Shown in pieces: positions 32,357-41,240 of a DNA stretch of 56,856 nucleotides. The stretch spans positions 1 through 56,856 of the forward strand of contig CAZVAN010000002.1 of the NCBI GenBank assembly GCA_964625245.1. The letters are read 5' to 3'. The position numbers were made by a program, and so were the translations under genes. The stretch's first letter is position 1, and every line of letters starts with the position of its first letter. The notes beneath the pieces were generated by a model. The model had not been told where the DNA came from and did no database searches. It saw only the letters and a program-made list of their open reading frames with translations. This stretch comes from CAZVAN01 sp964625245. GTDB taxonomy: Bacteria; Patescibacteriota; Saccharimonadia; Saccharimonadales; UBA10212.

Positions 32357-34846
32357 TTAAATCCTTTCCGCGTTAAGGTTGGTTTTGGCGTCACCTGCCA
32401 TTCTATCAAATATATTATTTACTTCCTCGGTAGTTAGAGTTCTATCAGGGTGCGCCAGCTCAATATGCCAGGTGGTTTGCTTGTGCTTAAGCTCTCCGGT
32501 CTTTTGGAAGATATCCAGCGGCGAGATTTCATATATGTAGCCATGCTGCGAGGAAATCTGGCTGAGGCTTTTTGCCAGAAAGTCGGTTAGCGTCTGATAG
32601 GGCAAGTCGGCCGAAGTCCTTAGACATAAATCCTGCGACAGCGCTGGATAGCGGTTGAGGGGGAGGTAGACTTTCGGCTTAGCAGCCTGCAAGAGTTGGT
32701 GAAGACTTATCTCAAAACCGGCTGCAAAGCTGGGCAGTTTTAAGCCGAGCGCCGCCGATGGTTTGAACTCACCTACCACCCCGGCTATCTTCTCATTGCC
32801 GGCAATGTAAATATGCGCTGAACGCTCAACCTCAAATGGTTTGCCTGGCTGGGCCTTAGGTTCTTCCTGCAGGGGCTGATATTTCAGCTCAACTCCAAGG
32901 TGGGAAGCCAAAGCGTCCAGATAGTTTCGCGCCTGGAAGTAAGCACTCCCGGCTTGCTTATGAGTTTTATCCTGACCGGCTACCGCTAGAGCCAGCGTCT
33001 CAATCTCTCTGGGGAGCTCTTTTTCTACCTCGTCCTTCTGCGTCTTGTCATGGGATTTATTCATCTCAAAAATTGCAAACCCGTCGAACCCAAGTTTGAT
33101 GTTAGGATGCACTTTTTCCAGTAAACTCGGCATCAGACTCAGCCGGTAGTACTGCAGTTCTGGGCTCAGGGCATTGCGGATATGATAGGCCTGCGCCGGG
33201 TCTTGGCCGGCTTTCTTTATAAGTGACTCGTGGACAAAACTGTAGGTAAGCAGCTCGTTAGCGCCGGCTGCCGATAGATAATTCCTAATCCTGGATTTAA
33301 GTTCCAGCATTCCATCGAGCGGGCTTGGACTAATTGTCCTCTTTGGGAGATCTAGCGGCAGATGGTCGTAGCCGTAAAGCCGGCCAACTTCCTCAACAAT
33401 ATCTTCCGGAATTTCAATATCCGTGCGCCAAAATGGCGCTTTAATACTTAGCTCGTCACCTGAGGTTTCCACATCAAACTCAACATTCGTAAGTATTCGC
33501 TTCATCTCAGCAACTGTTAGGTTAAGCCCGAGTCGCTCGTTAATGAACTGCCGCTTAACACTCACGTGGCCAACCGCACCCTTAAGATTCTTGTCGTCAA
33601 TTAATGGGCTGGCCCCCCGACCGCCGGCTAGCCGCTTAACGTCCTCCAATGCCTTCACAATTACCGCTCGGTTTTGCAGCGGTGACTGATTTTTAGTAAA
33701 CCGCGTCGCGGCATCGGTAAATAGCCCATAAGTCATAGCCGTCCGGCGAGTGGTGTTCATGTCAAAAGTGGCAACTTCCAAAATAATATTTTTTGTGTGC
33801 TCGTCTACTTCAGTGCTGGCGCCGCCCATAACGCCGCCCAGGCCAACCGGCTTGTTGCCGTCAGTAATAACAATTGCTTCGTGGTCCAGCTTTAGGTTCT
33901 TGCCGCCAATCAGTTGCACAGTCTCGCCCTTTTTGCTCATCCGCACGCCCAAGACGCCGGTTTTTAACTTGTCATAATCATAGGCGTGCAGGGGCTGAGC
34001 CGTCTCCAGCATGTAAAAATTAGTTATATCAACGATATTGTTAATTGGCCGTACGCCGACACTAGCTAAACGGACTCGCAGCCAAACCGGGCTGGGCTGA
34101 ACTTTTATGTCCTTGATGGCTATCGCGCAAAACCTTGGCGTTAACTTTGGCAACTCATTTTTAACTTCAAGTTTTAAGACGTTTTTGCGGCCGTCGTTCA
34201 TAAGAGCAGCGTCTGGTTTGTACCAGCTCGGGCTCTTGAACGGCTTGCCGGCAATCCCTGCCAGCTCGCGGGCGATGCCCAACATACCAAACAGGTCCGG
34301 ACGGTGAGTGAACATTTTATTTTCAATATCTATGACGTAATCATCCAGGTCATAAACTGCCGTCAGAAGCTCCCCAGGCTTAGCGTCCTGATCGATTTCC
34401 AAAATACCGTCGTGGTCATCGCCAAGAGCTAATTCGCGGGCCGATGCTAGCATCCCATGGCTAGTTTTACCCCTTATGTCACGGGCTTCTATAGTAAATG
34501 GGTCTTTCTCAAAAGTACTTGGTATGGTGGTTCCTGGAGGTATCCAAGCCGCTAGCATGCCGGCTTTGACGTTGGGCGCGCCGCAGACAATTTCTATAAG
34601 GCTGTTTTTATTGCGCTTAACTTTTTTGTTAACACCGTTATCATCAACTTGGCAGAAGCTTAGTTTATCGGCATTAGGATGCTTCTCCGATGCGACGACT
34701 TTAACGACTAAAATGCCTTCGTATTTTTTACCAAGATCGACAACTTCCTCGACCGCGCCCAGCTGGGCGCCAATTTTTTCCACCAACGCATCAACGGGCA
34801 GGTTTACGTGGGTGAACTGCTTTACCCAATTAAGGCTTACCTTCAT
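32357..34846 (-). CDS. pheT: Phenylalanyl-tRNA synthetase beta subunit
   Basis: 829 residues in full bacterial order: EMAP/OB tRNA-binding domain at about 40-150 (KHPNADKLSFCQVD), B3/B4 editing domain (GGVMGG.STEV), B5 (ERLGLNLT), catalytic-like core and a C-terminal ferredoxin-fold anticodon-binding domain (NRYPALSQDLCLR). Its start overlaps the MazG-like gene by four bases. Confidence 0.96.
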   Translation of the reverse strand: MKVSLNWVKQFTHVNLPVDALVEKIGAQLGAVEEVVDLGKKYEGILVVKVVASEKHPNADKLSFCQVDDNGVNKKVKRNKNSLIEIVCGAPNVKAGMLAAWIPPGTTIPSTFEKDPFTIEARDIRGKTSHGMLASARELALGDDHDGILEIDQDAKPGELLTAVYDLDDYVIDIENKMFTHRPDLFGMLGIARELAGIAGKPFKSPSWYKPDAALMNDGRKNVLKLEVKNELPKLTPRFCAIAIKDIKVQPSPVWLRVRLASVGVRPINNIVDITNFYMLETAQPLHAYDYDKLKTGVLGVRMSKKGETVQLIGGKNLKLDHEAIVITDGNKPVGLGGVMGGASTEVDEHTKNIILEVATFDMNTTRRTAMTYGLFTDAATRFTKNQSPLQNRAVIVKALEDVKRLAGGRGASPLIDDKNLKGAVGHVSVKRQFINERLGLNLTVAEMKRILTNVEFDVETSGDELSIKAPFWRTDIEIPEDIVEEVGRLYGYDHLPLDLPKRTISPSPLDGMLELKSRIRNYLSAAGANELLTYSFVHESLIKKAGQDPAQAYHIRNALSPELQYYRLSLMPSLLEKVHPNIKLGFDGFAIFEMNKSHDKTQKDEVEKELPREIETLALAVAGQDKTHKQAGSAYFQARNYLDALASHLGVELKYQPLQEEPKAQPGKPFEVERSAHIYIAGNEKIAGVVGEFKPSAALGLKLPSFAAGFEISLHQLLQAAKPKVYLPLNRYPALSQDLCLRTSADLPYQTLTDFLAKSLSQISSQHGYIYEISPLDIFQKTGELKHKQTTWHIELAHPDRTLTTEEVNNIFDRMAGDAKTNLNAERI

Positions 34847-35151
34847 ACTTCACCATCCTTAAAACGCTGATCCAGCTCACCCATAGTTGTCCAAAAGGCG
34901 CGTTCTAAGTCAATCTCGAGTTTATGAGCAATAACTAGCACACTCCACAGGCAATCCGCCAGTTCGTGGTTGAGCTTTTTTTGGTCCATTTGTTTAGCCT
35001 CTAAGATAGTGATTAAGTCCGCCACGTCTTTCTTAAACCCGTGAGCCAGTTTTTGAGTGCTCCATGACTGGCCTTCACGAGCCTTGTTTAGCTGATCGTA
35101 TTTACGACGAATTTCCATGGCCCGTTGTTCCAAAACTTTAATATCGCTCAT
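34843..35151 (-). CDS. MazG-like nucleotide pyrophosphohydrolase
   Basis: 102 residues, all-alpha. KDVADLITILEA and LNHELADCLWSVLVIAHKLEIDLE match the metal-binding E/D pattern of small MazG/dUTPase-like enzymes that clean up non-standard nucleoside triphosphates. It overlaps pheS by four bases on one side and pheT by four on the other, so it is locked into the synthetase operon. Substrate unknown. Confidence 0.8.
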   Translation of the reverse strand: MSDIKVLEQRAMEIRRKYDQLNKAREGQSWSTQKLAHGFKKDVADLITILEAKQMDQKKLNHELADCLWSVLVIAHKLEIDLERAFWTTMGELDQRFKDGEV

Positions 35152-36179
35152 GAGAATTGCCTCAGGAATTTAAGATTTCCGGAGTGGAAGTTGCGAACGT
35201 CTTCAATTCCGTACTTCATCATTACCAGCCGGTCAATGCCGCCGCCCCAGGCAAAGCCGGTGTATGTAGCCGAGTCAATGTCGGCCTCTTTTAGAACGTT
35301 CGGATGAATCATGCCGCAACCCAGTAATTCAATCCAGCCAACGTAGGAACAGACACCGCAGCCCTTCTTGTCGCAAAATGGACAGCTCAACATAAATTCA
35401 AAGCTTGGCTCGGTGAACGGGAAGTAGAACGGGTTGGTTTTTACTTCCAGAGTCTTGCCGTAATATTCTTCTAAAAATGCTTTGAGGGTGGCTATCAAAT
35501 GACCGGCATTGATTCCTTTATCAACGTAGATGCCCTCCAGCTGATAGAAAGTGTGCTCATGGCGAGCATCAACGTCTTCATTGCGAAAGACTCGGCCCGG
35601 CACCACGGCGGCAATTGCCTGTCCGGCTTCTAAATCTTTTTTATGAGCTTTTAGAAAGCGGTTTTGCATAACGGATGTATGCGCCGGCGCCACCAGCCCT
35701 TCGTCGGTTGTGAAAGTATCGTATTCATCGCGCGCCGGGTGGTCCGGCGGGAAATTCAGGCTGGTGAACATGTGATAGTCATCATCCAGTTGGCGCGATT
35801 CTACCGCCGTAAAACCCATTCGCCCAAAAATGTTCAAAATCTTGTCCAGCTCGCTCATTAGCGGATGACTACTCCCGTCTGTAACGGGCAGCAGTTTTGG
35901 CTTAGACTGGTTAACGTCAAAGGGCGATGTTACGTCTATGGCTGGCAGTTCTACTTTTGGAACAGAATATTCACGCACCATTTGTTCAAGCTCATTCTTC
36001 AGCTGGTTAACTTCCTTACCGAAGGCTGCCCGCTGAGCGCTGTTAGGCAAAGTTTTTAAGCGGTCATAAAGAGCGGCTAGTCCCGGGGCGCGCAGAACCG
36101 ACCGTTTGTCGTCGGTTTTTTCAAACAGCTTCCTCAGTGCAGTCGCGGCTGCACTCACCTCTTTATTGTGGTACTCCAT
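35148..36179 (-). CDS. pheS: Phenylalanyl-tRNA synthetase alpha subunit
   Basis: 343 residues of a class II synthetase: an N-terminal coiled coil (1-85), motif 2 (PGRVFRNEDVDARHEHTFYQLEG) and motif 3 (GFAWGGGIDRLVMMKYGI). A Cys cluster (CPFCDKKGCGVC) is inserted before motif 3 and could bind zinc, as in many bacterial PheS. First gene of the unit; a TATAAT box lies 11 bases before the ATG. Confidence 0.96.
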   Translation of the reverse strand: MEYHNKEVSAAATALRKLFEKTDDKRSVLRAPGLAALYDRLKTLPNSAQRAAFGKEVNQLKNELEQMVREYSVPKVELPAIDVTSPFDVNQSKPKLLPVTDGSSHPLMSELDKILNIFGRMGFTAVESRQLDDDYHMFTSLNFPPDHPARDEYDTFTTDEGLVAPAHTSVMQNRFLKAHKKDLEAGQAIAAVVPGRVFRNEDVDARHEHTFYQLEGIYVDKGINAGHLIATLKAFLEEYYGKTLEVKTNPFYFPFTEPSFEFMLSCPFCDKKGCGVCSYVGWIELLGCGMIHPNVLKEADIDSATYTGFAWGGGIDRLVMMKYGIEDVRNFHSGNLKFLRQFS

Positions 36180-36248
36180 AAACTGCTGCCATTATAGCAA
36201 CCAGGAGCCCTCTCTTACCACCCAGGTAACACTGGTATACTTATGCTT

Positions 36249-37574
36249 ATGCCCAAAGAGGACGAAGAAAAACTTGTCCACGACCTTAGAAGAGTCTTAA
36301 AAGCCAATGACCGCGGTGCCTGGACAGTTCCGGCTGGCAATCTATACCCCCATCAGTGGCTATGGGACAGCTGTTTTATTGCTATTGGCCTGCGTCATTT
36401 TAATGTCAAGCGCGCCCAAACAGAACTAGAGAGTCTGCTCCGCGGCCAGTGGACTAACGGTATGATGCCTAACCTAATTTTTATGAACGGCCCAGAATAT
36501 AAGCGCGACCGAGAAATTTGGCGGAGCTACTTGAGCCCCTATTCGCCGGAAGATGTATCCACTACCGGCTTAACTCAACCGCCAATGTTGGCCGAAGCCA
36601 CCCTTCTTGTGGGCAAAAAGCTATCCAGGACTGAGCGACGCAGTTGGTATAAAAAAATGTATCCGGCGATCCTCAGCTACCATGAGTGGCTTTATAATGA
36701 CCGCGATCCGCACGGCGAGGGCTTGGTGCTACTGCTGCATCCCTATGAATGCGGGTTAGACAGTACACCGCCCTGGATTAGCGAGCTACGAAAACACAGC
36801 ATGCCATGGTGGATACTAGCCATTGAACGACTCCATCTTGACGGAGTTGTAAATCTTGTGCGCCGCGATACCCGTCATGTGCCGCCCGGGCAGCGCATGA
36901 GTAACATTGAAGCCATGGCTTATTGGGCAGCCCTTCGCCGCTTGCGCCGCAAGGCCTATAATTCCGAGGCTATTTTGCCACGGTCGCTTTTTGCCGTCGA
37001 AGACCTGACTTTTAACTGCATCCTGATTAGAGCAAATACCTGTTTGTCTGAAATTGCCAAAGAGATTGGAGCGGAGCTGCCTAAAGAGCTAGTAGAAAAC
37101 GCTAGCCGGACTCGCATGGCTCTAGAAAAACTCTGGGATGACAATACCAGCCAGTACTACTCGCGGAGTTTTATAAGCCATAAACTCATAGAAGAACCGA
37201 GTATAGCTACCTTTATGCCGCTTTATGCTGGAGCTATAACAAAAGAAAAAGCCCAGCATTTGGTTAATCTGCTCAAGAAGCGCCGGACTTTTGCTACCGA
37301 CTGGCCAGTACCTAGCGTGCCGCTAAATTCTTCTTATTTTGAGCCATATAGATATTGGCAGGGCCCGACCTGGATAAATACCAACTGGCTAATAATTGAA
37401 GGTTTGAAGCGCTATGGATTTTCCGATGAAGCCGAAAAATTAGCCGTTAGCAGTGTTAAGCTGGTTACCCAGAGCGGTCCGTGGGAATATTTCAACCCCC
37501 TAGACGGCTCGCCGGCCGGCGCCGAAAACTTCAGCTGGACCGCCGCCCTAACTATTGATCTATTGAAAGGTTAG
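36249..37574 (+). CDS. GH63/trehalase-like (alpha/alpha)6 glycoside hydrolase
   Basis: About 441 residues. The N-terminal WLWDSCFIAIGLRHF, GQWTNGMMPN and DPHGEGLV motifs and the C-terminal YWQGPTWINTNWLIIEGL match the mannosyl-oligosaccharide glucosidase (GH63)/trehalase clan. No signal peptide, so it is cytoplasmic; it may release glucose from a compatible solute or oligosaccharide. The ATG at 36249 lies seven bases after a TATACT box and is preferred to the ATG six bases earlier. Confidence 0.82.
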   Translation: MPKEDEEKLVHDLRRVLKANDRGAWTVPAGNLYPHQWLWDSCFIAIGLRHFNVKRAQTELESLLRGQWTNGMMPNLIFMNGPEYKRDREIWRSYLSPYSPEDVSTTGLTQPPMLAEATLLVGKKLSRTERRSWYKKMYPAILSYHEWLYNDRDPHGEGLVLLLHPYECGLDSTPPWISELRKHSMPWWILAIERLHLDGVVNLVRRDTRHVPPGQRMSNIEAMAYWAALRRLRRKAYNSEAILPRSLFAVEDLTFNCILIRANTCLSEIAKEIGAELPKELVENASRTRMALEKLWDDNTSQYYSRSFISHKLIEEPSIATFMPLYAGAITKEKAQHLVNLLKKRRTFATDWPVPSVPLNSSYFEPYRYWQGPTWINTNWLIIEGLKRYGFSDEAEKLAVSSVKLVTQSGPWEYFNPLDGSPAGAENFSWTAALTIDLLKG

Positions 37575-37588
37575 CGTGAGACAGATCT

Positions 37589-37825
37589 CTAGGTCTTCAC
37601 TAACTTCAGGTGGCGTAGGTCAATGGGCTCAGGATTATCCCACACTAGCCTAAGAGCCATCGCCCCAGCCTTGGGGCCTAAGTCGCGGGGATCTTTTGCA
37701 AACTCTCTGACCCCAGAGTCGGGCGGAAACAAATCGTCCACGCCTACAACTCCGCCCAAAAAATTAACGAACCTATCCACCCTTTCATCGGCGGTTAGTC
37801 CATCAATTTCGCCTAGCTGTTCCAT
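37589..37825 (-). CDS. Small hypothetical protein
   Basis: 78 residues, acidic, soluble, no family recognised. Its start follows a TATGGT box by six bases, which fits the leaderless pattern seen elsewhere and favours this strand over the overlapping plus-strand frame. It is convergent with the GH63-like gene (14-base gap) and divergent from the wHTH-Nudix gene. Confidence 0.5.
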   Translation of the reverse strand: MEQLGEIDGLTADERVDRFVNFLGGVVGVDDLFPPDSGVREFAKDPRDLGPKAGAMALRLVWDNPEPIDLRHLKLVKT

Positions 37826-37896
37826 GCCTCAACCATAGAGTTGTATTGCTATAACATCTAGACGTAGAGATTTGACTCAAATAGAATTGACTAATC

Positions 37897-38562
37897 ATGC
37901 ATCACATCCAAAAAGATATAGTCTTGAAACTTGCCCACAAAGAAAACGCCCGCTTTGCTGATTTAAAGCCCGCTAATCTGGACAGTAACACCTTCACTTA
38001 TCACCTTAAGCAGCTGATGGGTACCAAGCTGGTCATCAAGTCAGACGAGGGTCGCTATAGCCTTAGCCAGAAAGGCAAGCTGGCCGGCATTAATATAAGG
38101 CTGGATGCCAAGTCTGAGCTGGAGCAAGCACATTCAGTTCTTTACCTTGCGGCTCGCAATCCCGAGGGTAAATGGCTGCTTAGGAAGCGGTTGGTCCATC
38201 CGGCATATGGCAAGATTGGTTTCCTCCACGGAGAGCCCAATGCGAACGAAACTATCTACGAGACCGCTGCTAAGCTATTTAAGACGCGTACTGGCCTGGA
38301 TGGAGATTTTAAGGTCAGAGGTGGAGGCTACATAACGCTGATGAGGGATGATGAGTTAGAGAGCTTTTCGCACTTCACCTTGCTTTATGCAGAGAATGTT
38401 GAGGGCGAGCTAAGCTCTCCAGGCGAAAGCGGGCAAAACCTGTGGTACGGCGGCGATTTTAAAGACCCTGAGATGTTCCCTAATATGTCAAAGCTGATTG
38501 AGCTTGTAGAAGAGCCGGCTCAACTTTTCTTCGCGCTGCTTAATGACAATCTAGAAAATTAG
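37897..38562 (+). CDS. Winged-helix protein with degenerate Nudix domain
   Basis: 221 residues. Residues 1-65 look like a winged helix-turn-helix (DIVLKLAHKENARFADLKP, then FTYHLKQLMGTKLVIKSDEGRYSLSQKG). Residues 75-215 follow a Nudix fold (WLLRKRLVHPAYGKIGFLHGEP), but the box reads E-TIYETAAKLFKTRTGL, losing the catalytic RE and EE residues. It is therefore likely a ligand-sensing regulator, like NrtR but with the domains in the opposite order. Target genes are unknown. Confidence 0.75.
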   Translation: MHHIQKDIVLKLAHKENARFADLKPANLDSNTFTYHLKQLMGTKLVIKSDEGRYSLSQKGKLAGINIRLDAKSELEQAHSVLYLAARNPEGKWLLRKRLVHPAYGKIGFLHGEPNANETIYETAAKLFKTRTGLDGDFKVRGGGYITLMRDDELESFSHFTLLYAENVEGELSSPGESGQNLWYGGDFKDPEMFPNMSKLIELVEEPAQLFFALLNDNLEN

Positions 38563-39629
38563 TCGTCTAGAATCGGGCGGTCGATTAGAGTCGGCTCAAC
38601 CGACGGTTTTGTGTCGGCGATTTTTACTATATCTTTATCAATCTTGCCGAGCTCTTTGTAGGTGGTGTTAAAGTGTCCCACGGTTGTACCTAGGCTGCTG
38701 CCGAGTTTTTGCATATAGCCGTTATGGGCCAAGAGATGTTTACTTAATTGCTCGATGTTTTTTCTAATTTTGTCGGTATCTTTTTGAATCTCTACACCAC
38801 GCAGTTGCTGTACCACTACCTGCAGCATGGCGCTCAGTGTACTAGGCCCAACAATGGTTACCCTTTTATCTTTAGCGGCATACTGCATCAAGTTGCGGCC
38901 AGAGACTCCCGCCGCCCCGATTTTATTGGCCAATAAATCATAGTAAATTGCCTCGCTTGGTATGAACATGAAGGCAAAATCCAGCGTGCCCTTGTTGGTT
39001 TGAATGTATTTGGCTGTTTCATCAACGCGGCGTTTTAAATCTTCTTTAAAGGCTCGCTCTAGCGCTGGTCGCTCGGCTTCTTTAGCATCAATCAGGCGAT
39101 TGTAGTTTTCCAGCGAGAATTTACTGTCAATTGGCAGAAGTTTGTCGTCAAGTTTAATAACAGCATCCACAGTCATACCAACGCCCATTTTGTACTGCAG
39201 CTCATAACTGCCCGGCGGCAACAAGTTTTTCAAGATCTGCTCAAGGTAATATTCTCCAAGTACTCCGCGTTGCTTGGGGTTTTGCAGGACATTCTGCAAA
39301 GTTTTAAGCTCGGCAGCCACATCACCAACGCTTTTATTGGTGCGGTCGAGCTCGGTCAGTTTTTGGGTAACGTCAGCAATGATTTTAGCGCTGGCCTGAA
39401 ATTGGGCCGACATCTGCTTATTGCTTTGGCCTAGCTGGTCGCTGAGCTGCTTTTGCAAGCCCTGCTGAAGCTGGCCCATAGCCTTAGTTAGCTCCGTCAT
39501 GTCGGCTTTGAGTAGCATAGTGGCATCGGTCTCAGTCGAGTCTTTTTTCTTTGGATTGAGAATAATCCAGACAACAAAACCAGCTAGGCTTATAACCAAA
39601 ACCGCCAAAATAATAACTGCCGCAATCAT
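38559..39629 (-). CDS. rmuC: RmuC-family DNA recombination protein
   Basis: 356 residues: N-terminal membrane helix (about 4-26), a coiled coil (40-110) and a PD-(D/E)xK-like nuclease domain with VLGEYYLEQIL, VDAVIKL, LLPIDSKFSLENY and AFMFIPSEAIYYDL. RmuC limits recombination at inverted repeats in E. coli. It overlaps the end of the convergent wHTH-Nudix gene by four bases. Confidence 0.92.
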   Translation of the reverse strand: MIAAVIILAVLVISLAGFVVWIILNPKKKDSTETDATMLLKADMTELTKAMGQLQQGLQKQLSDQLGQSNKQMSAQFQASAKIIADVTQKLTELDRTNKSVGDVAAELKTLQNVLQNPKQRGVLGEYYLEQILKNLLPPGSYELQYKMGVGMTVDAVIKLDDKLLPIDSKFSLENYNRLIDAKEAERPALERAFKEDLKRRVDETAKYIQTNKGTLDFAFMFIPSEAIYYDLLANKIGAAGVSGRNLMQYAAKDKRVTIVGPSTLSAMLQVVVQQLRGVEIQKDTDKIRKNIEQLSKHLLAHNGYMQKLGSSLGTTVGHFNTTYKELGKIDKDIVKIADTKPSVEPTLIDRPILDD

Positions 39630-39665
39630 GTCTCTATTGTACAGGTTTGTAGCGTGATTAATCCC

Positions 39666-39833
39666 CTACTTACTGCAGTTGGGATCGGTCCATAGTAACG
39701 TTCCTGTTTTTGTGTATGTATTTACAGGCCCGCACGATTGGTGGGAGCGATTATAGGTAAACCAACCGCCGGCGGCTAATAATACGACAGTGACTATCAA
39801 TAAGCTAAATAGCCTCTTCTTACTTACTTTCAT
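39666..39833 (-). CDS. Small membrane-anchored or secreted peptide, 55 residues
   Basis: An unannotated-size gene: MKVSKKRLFSLL, a hydrophobic segment (about 8-25) and a short exported part with Cys34 and Cys53, ending SK. A TAAGAT box ends seven bases before the ATG, the same leaderless spacing as neighbouring genes. The two Cys could form a disulfide. It sits between rmuC and an L,D-transpeptidase gene, both minus strand. Confidence 0.55.
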   Translation of the reverse strand: MKVSKKRLFSLLIVTVVLLAAGGWFTYNRSHQSCGPVNTYTKTGTLLWTDPNCSK

Positions 39834-39852
39834 ATGCTAAATCTTACTACAG

Positions 39853-40431
39853 CTAGTCTTGGACAACTACAGTAGTGCCTACGGGGGCCCAGGCGTAAAG
39901 CCATTTCATAGCAGCCAAAGGCATTTCTACGCAGCCGTGGCTGGCCTCTTTGCTGTTAGGGTCTATCTTGCCAAAGTCGCCGCCAGCCCGCCAGGTAGCA
40001 TCATGGAAGCCGTAGGTACCGTATTGATTATCCAAAAACGGCATCCAGTAACTAACCGAGTCGCTCCAGCTGCCGCTGGCGTCCGAGCCCTTTAAGACTG
40101 TGTCCGTGGCTTTAGCGTAAATCTTATAGGTTCCGCGCGGTGTAAGGTCGGCCGGGTACATTTCCATTCCCGTGATTACCGGATTGTCATAAACCGTCTT
40201 GGCTGACTGGCAAGCCCACATATGCCGTTTACTAACGCTGACAACAACCTCCTTATCAAGAAGGCTTTTCTTGCAGTGGCTGGCTAGTTCATCGGTGGCT
40301 GCCTTTGCCGCCTCAGCGGCGGCTTTTTGAGTTGCTGCCACATACATCTGCGCGTTGTGGTGGTTTTTATAAACGTAGCCGCCAACCGCCAGAACCATCA
40401 ATACTAGAACCGCCAGTTTTATTTTTAGCAT
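39853..40431 (-). CDS. YkuD-family L,D-transpeptidase
   Basis: About 192 residues: N-terminal signal-anchor (LKIKLAVLVLMVLAVGGYVY), a helical linker (45-70), then a YkuD domain with GTYGFHDATW and the catalytic ASHGCVEMP. Such enzymes make 3-3 peptidoglycan cross-links or attach proteins to the wall. A TATAAT box lies seven bases before the chosen ATG, which rejects the 20-codon-longer reading running into the ZIP gene. Confidence 0.92.
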   Translation of the reverse strand: MLKIKLAVLVLMVLAVGGYVYKNHHNAQMYVAATQKAAAEAAKAATDELASHCKKSLLDKEVVVSVSKRHMWACQSAKTVYDNPVITGMEMYPADLTPRGTYKIYAKATDTVLKGSDASGSWSDSVSYWMPFLDNQYGTYGFHDATWRAGGDFGKIDPNSKEASHGCVEMPLAAMKWLYAWAPVGTTVVVQD

Positions 40432-40450
40432 GTTCTTTATTATAGCCCGC

Positions 40451-41176
40451 TCAGGCAAAGCGAGTAACGACGAACATAAAAAGCGCGCCAAGTACAGTCA
40501 AACCGATAGTTACGCGGGAGCTATCTTTACTGTGAGCTTGGGGTAGAATATCGCTGGCACCGATATATAACAAAAAGCCCGCGAAGAAGCCCAGGTAAAG
40601 AATCAGCCCGTAGGAAGGCAGCGTAAACAATAGGGTAGATGCGGCGCCCACTACCGGCGCAAACGCGTCGAGCAGCAACATTTTTTTGGCACGAGCGGTA
40701 GTATTTTTATTGTGCAGCATCAATATCACTGTGTTCATCCCGTCGGTGAAATCATGGGCAATAACGGCAATAGCTACGGCGATGCCTACGGCATTGCCAG
40801 CTTGGAAGCCCAACCCAATACCAACACCGTCCAGAAAACTATGGCCGGACAGCGCCAGCGCACTAGCTATGCCAACGTGGGGATGAACATGCTGGCCATA
40901 GTGTCTTTCGTGGACAGAATGAAGCAAAATCGATTTTTCAATAATATGAAAAACCAAGAAGCCTAAAACGAGAGCGACCATTGGTCCGGTAGGGTTGAAA
41001 TTTCCCTCGCGCATACGGTCGAAGATTTCCGGCAGAAGATCAAAGGCTACTACGCCCAGAAGTACGCCAGCCGTATAGCCCATGATGCGGTGAATTATCT
41101 TCTGGTTTTTAAGAGCTGTTATGCCGCCTAGGAACGTAGAAAAGAAGGTGGCGATAGATAAAACTATGGGAAGCAT
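40451..41176 (-). CDS. ZIP-family metal transporter
   Basis: About 241 residues with roughly eight membrane helices. Helix IV shows SGHSFLDGVGIGLGF and helix V VIAHDFTDGMNTVILM, the histidine-rich metal path of ZIP zinc/iron importers. A His-rich segment (HSVHERHYGQHVHPHVG) forms the variable metal-binding loop. Divergent from a Fur-family regulator with which it shares a palindromic -35 site, so regulation by that protein is likely. Confidence 0.92.
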   Translation of the reverse strand: MLPIVLSIATFFSTFLGGITALKNQKIIHRIMGYTAGVLLGVVAFDLLPEIFDRMREGNFNPTGPMVALVLGFLVFHIIEKSILLHSVHERHYGQHVHPHVGIASALALSGHSFLDGVGIGLGFQAGNAVGIAVAIAVIAHDFTDGMNTVILMLHNKNTTARAKKMLLLDAFAPVVGAASTLLFTLPSYGLILYLGFFAGFLLYIGASDILPQAHSKDSSRVTIGLTVLGALFMFVVTRFA

Positions 41177-41183
41177 TGCTCCA

Positions 41184-41233
41184 AAATAACTGCTTGCGTA
41201 AATATTTGCAAATTTGTCGCAATTATCTATAAT
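41184..41233. promoter_or_regulatory. Divergent zip/fur promoter sharing one palindromic -35 box
   Basis: The self-complementary TTGCAA at 41206-41211 can act as -35 in both directions: 16 bases right lies TATAAT (41228-41233) for the Fur gene and 16 bases left lies minus-strand TTATTT (41189-41184) for the ZIP gene. Both start codons follow their -10 by seven bases. The surrounding AAATATTTGCAAATTT is a likely operator. Confidence 0.7.
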
Positions 41234-41240
41234 TTTGCAT

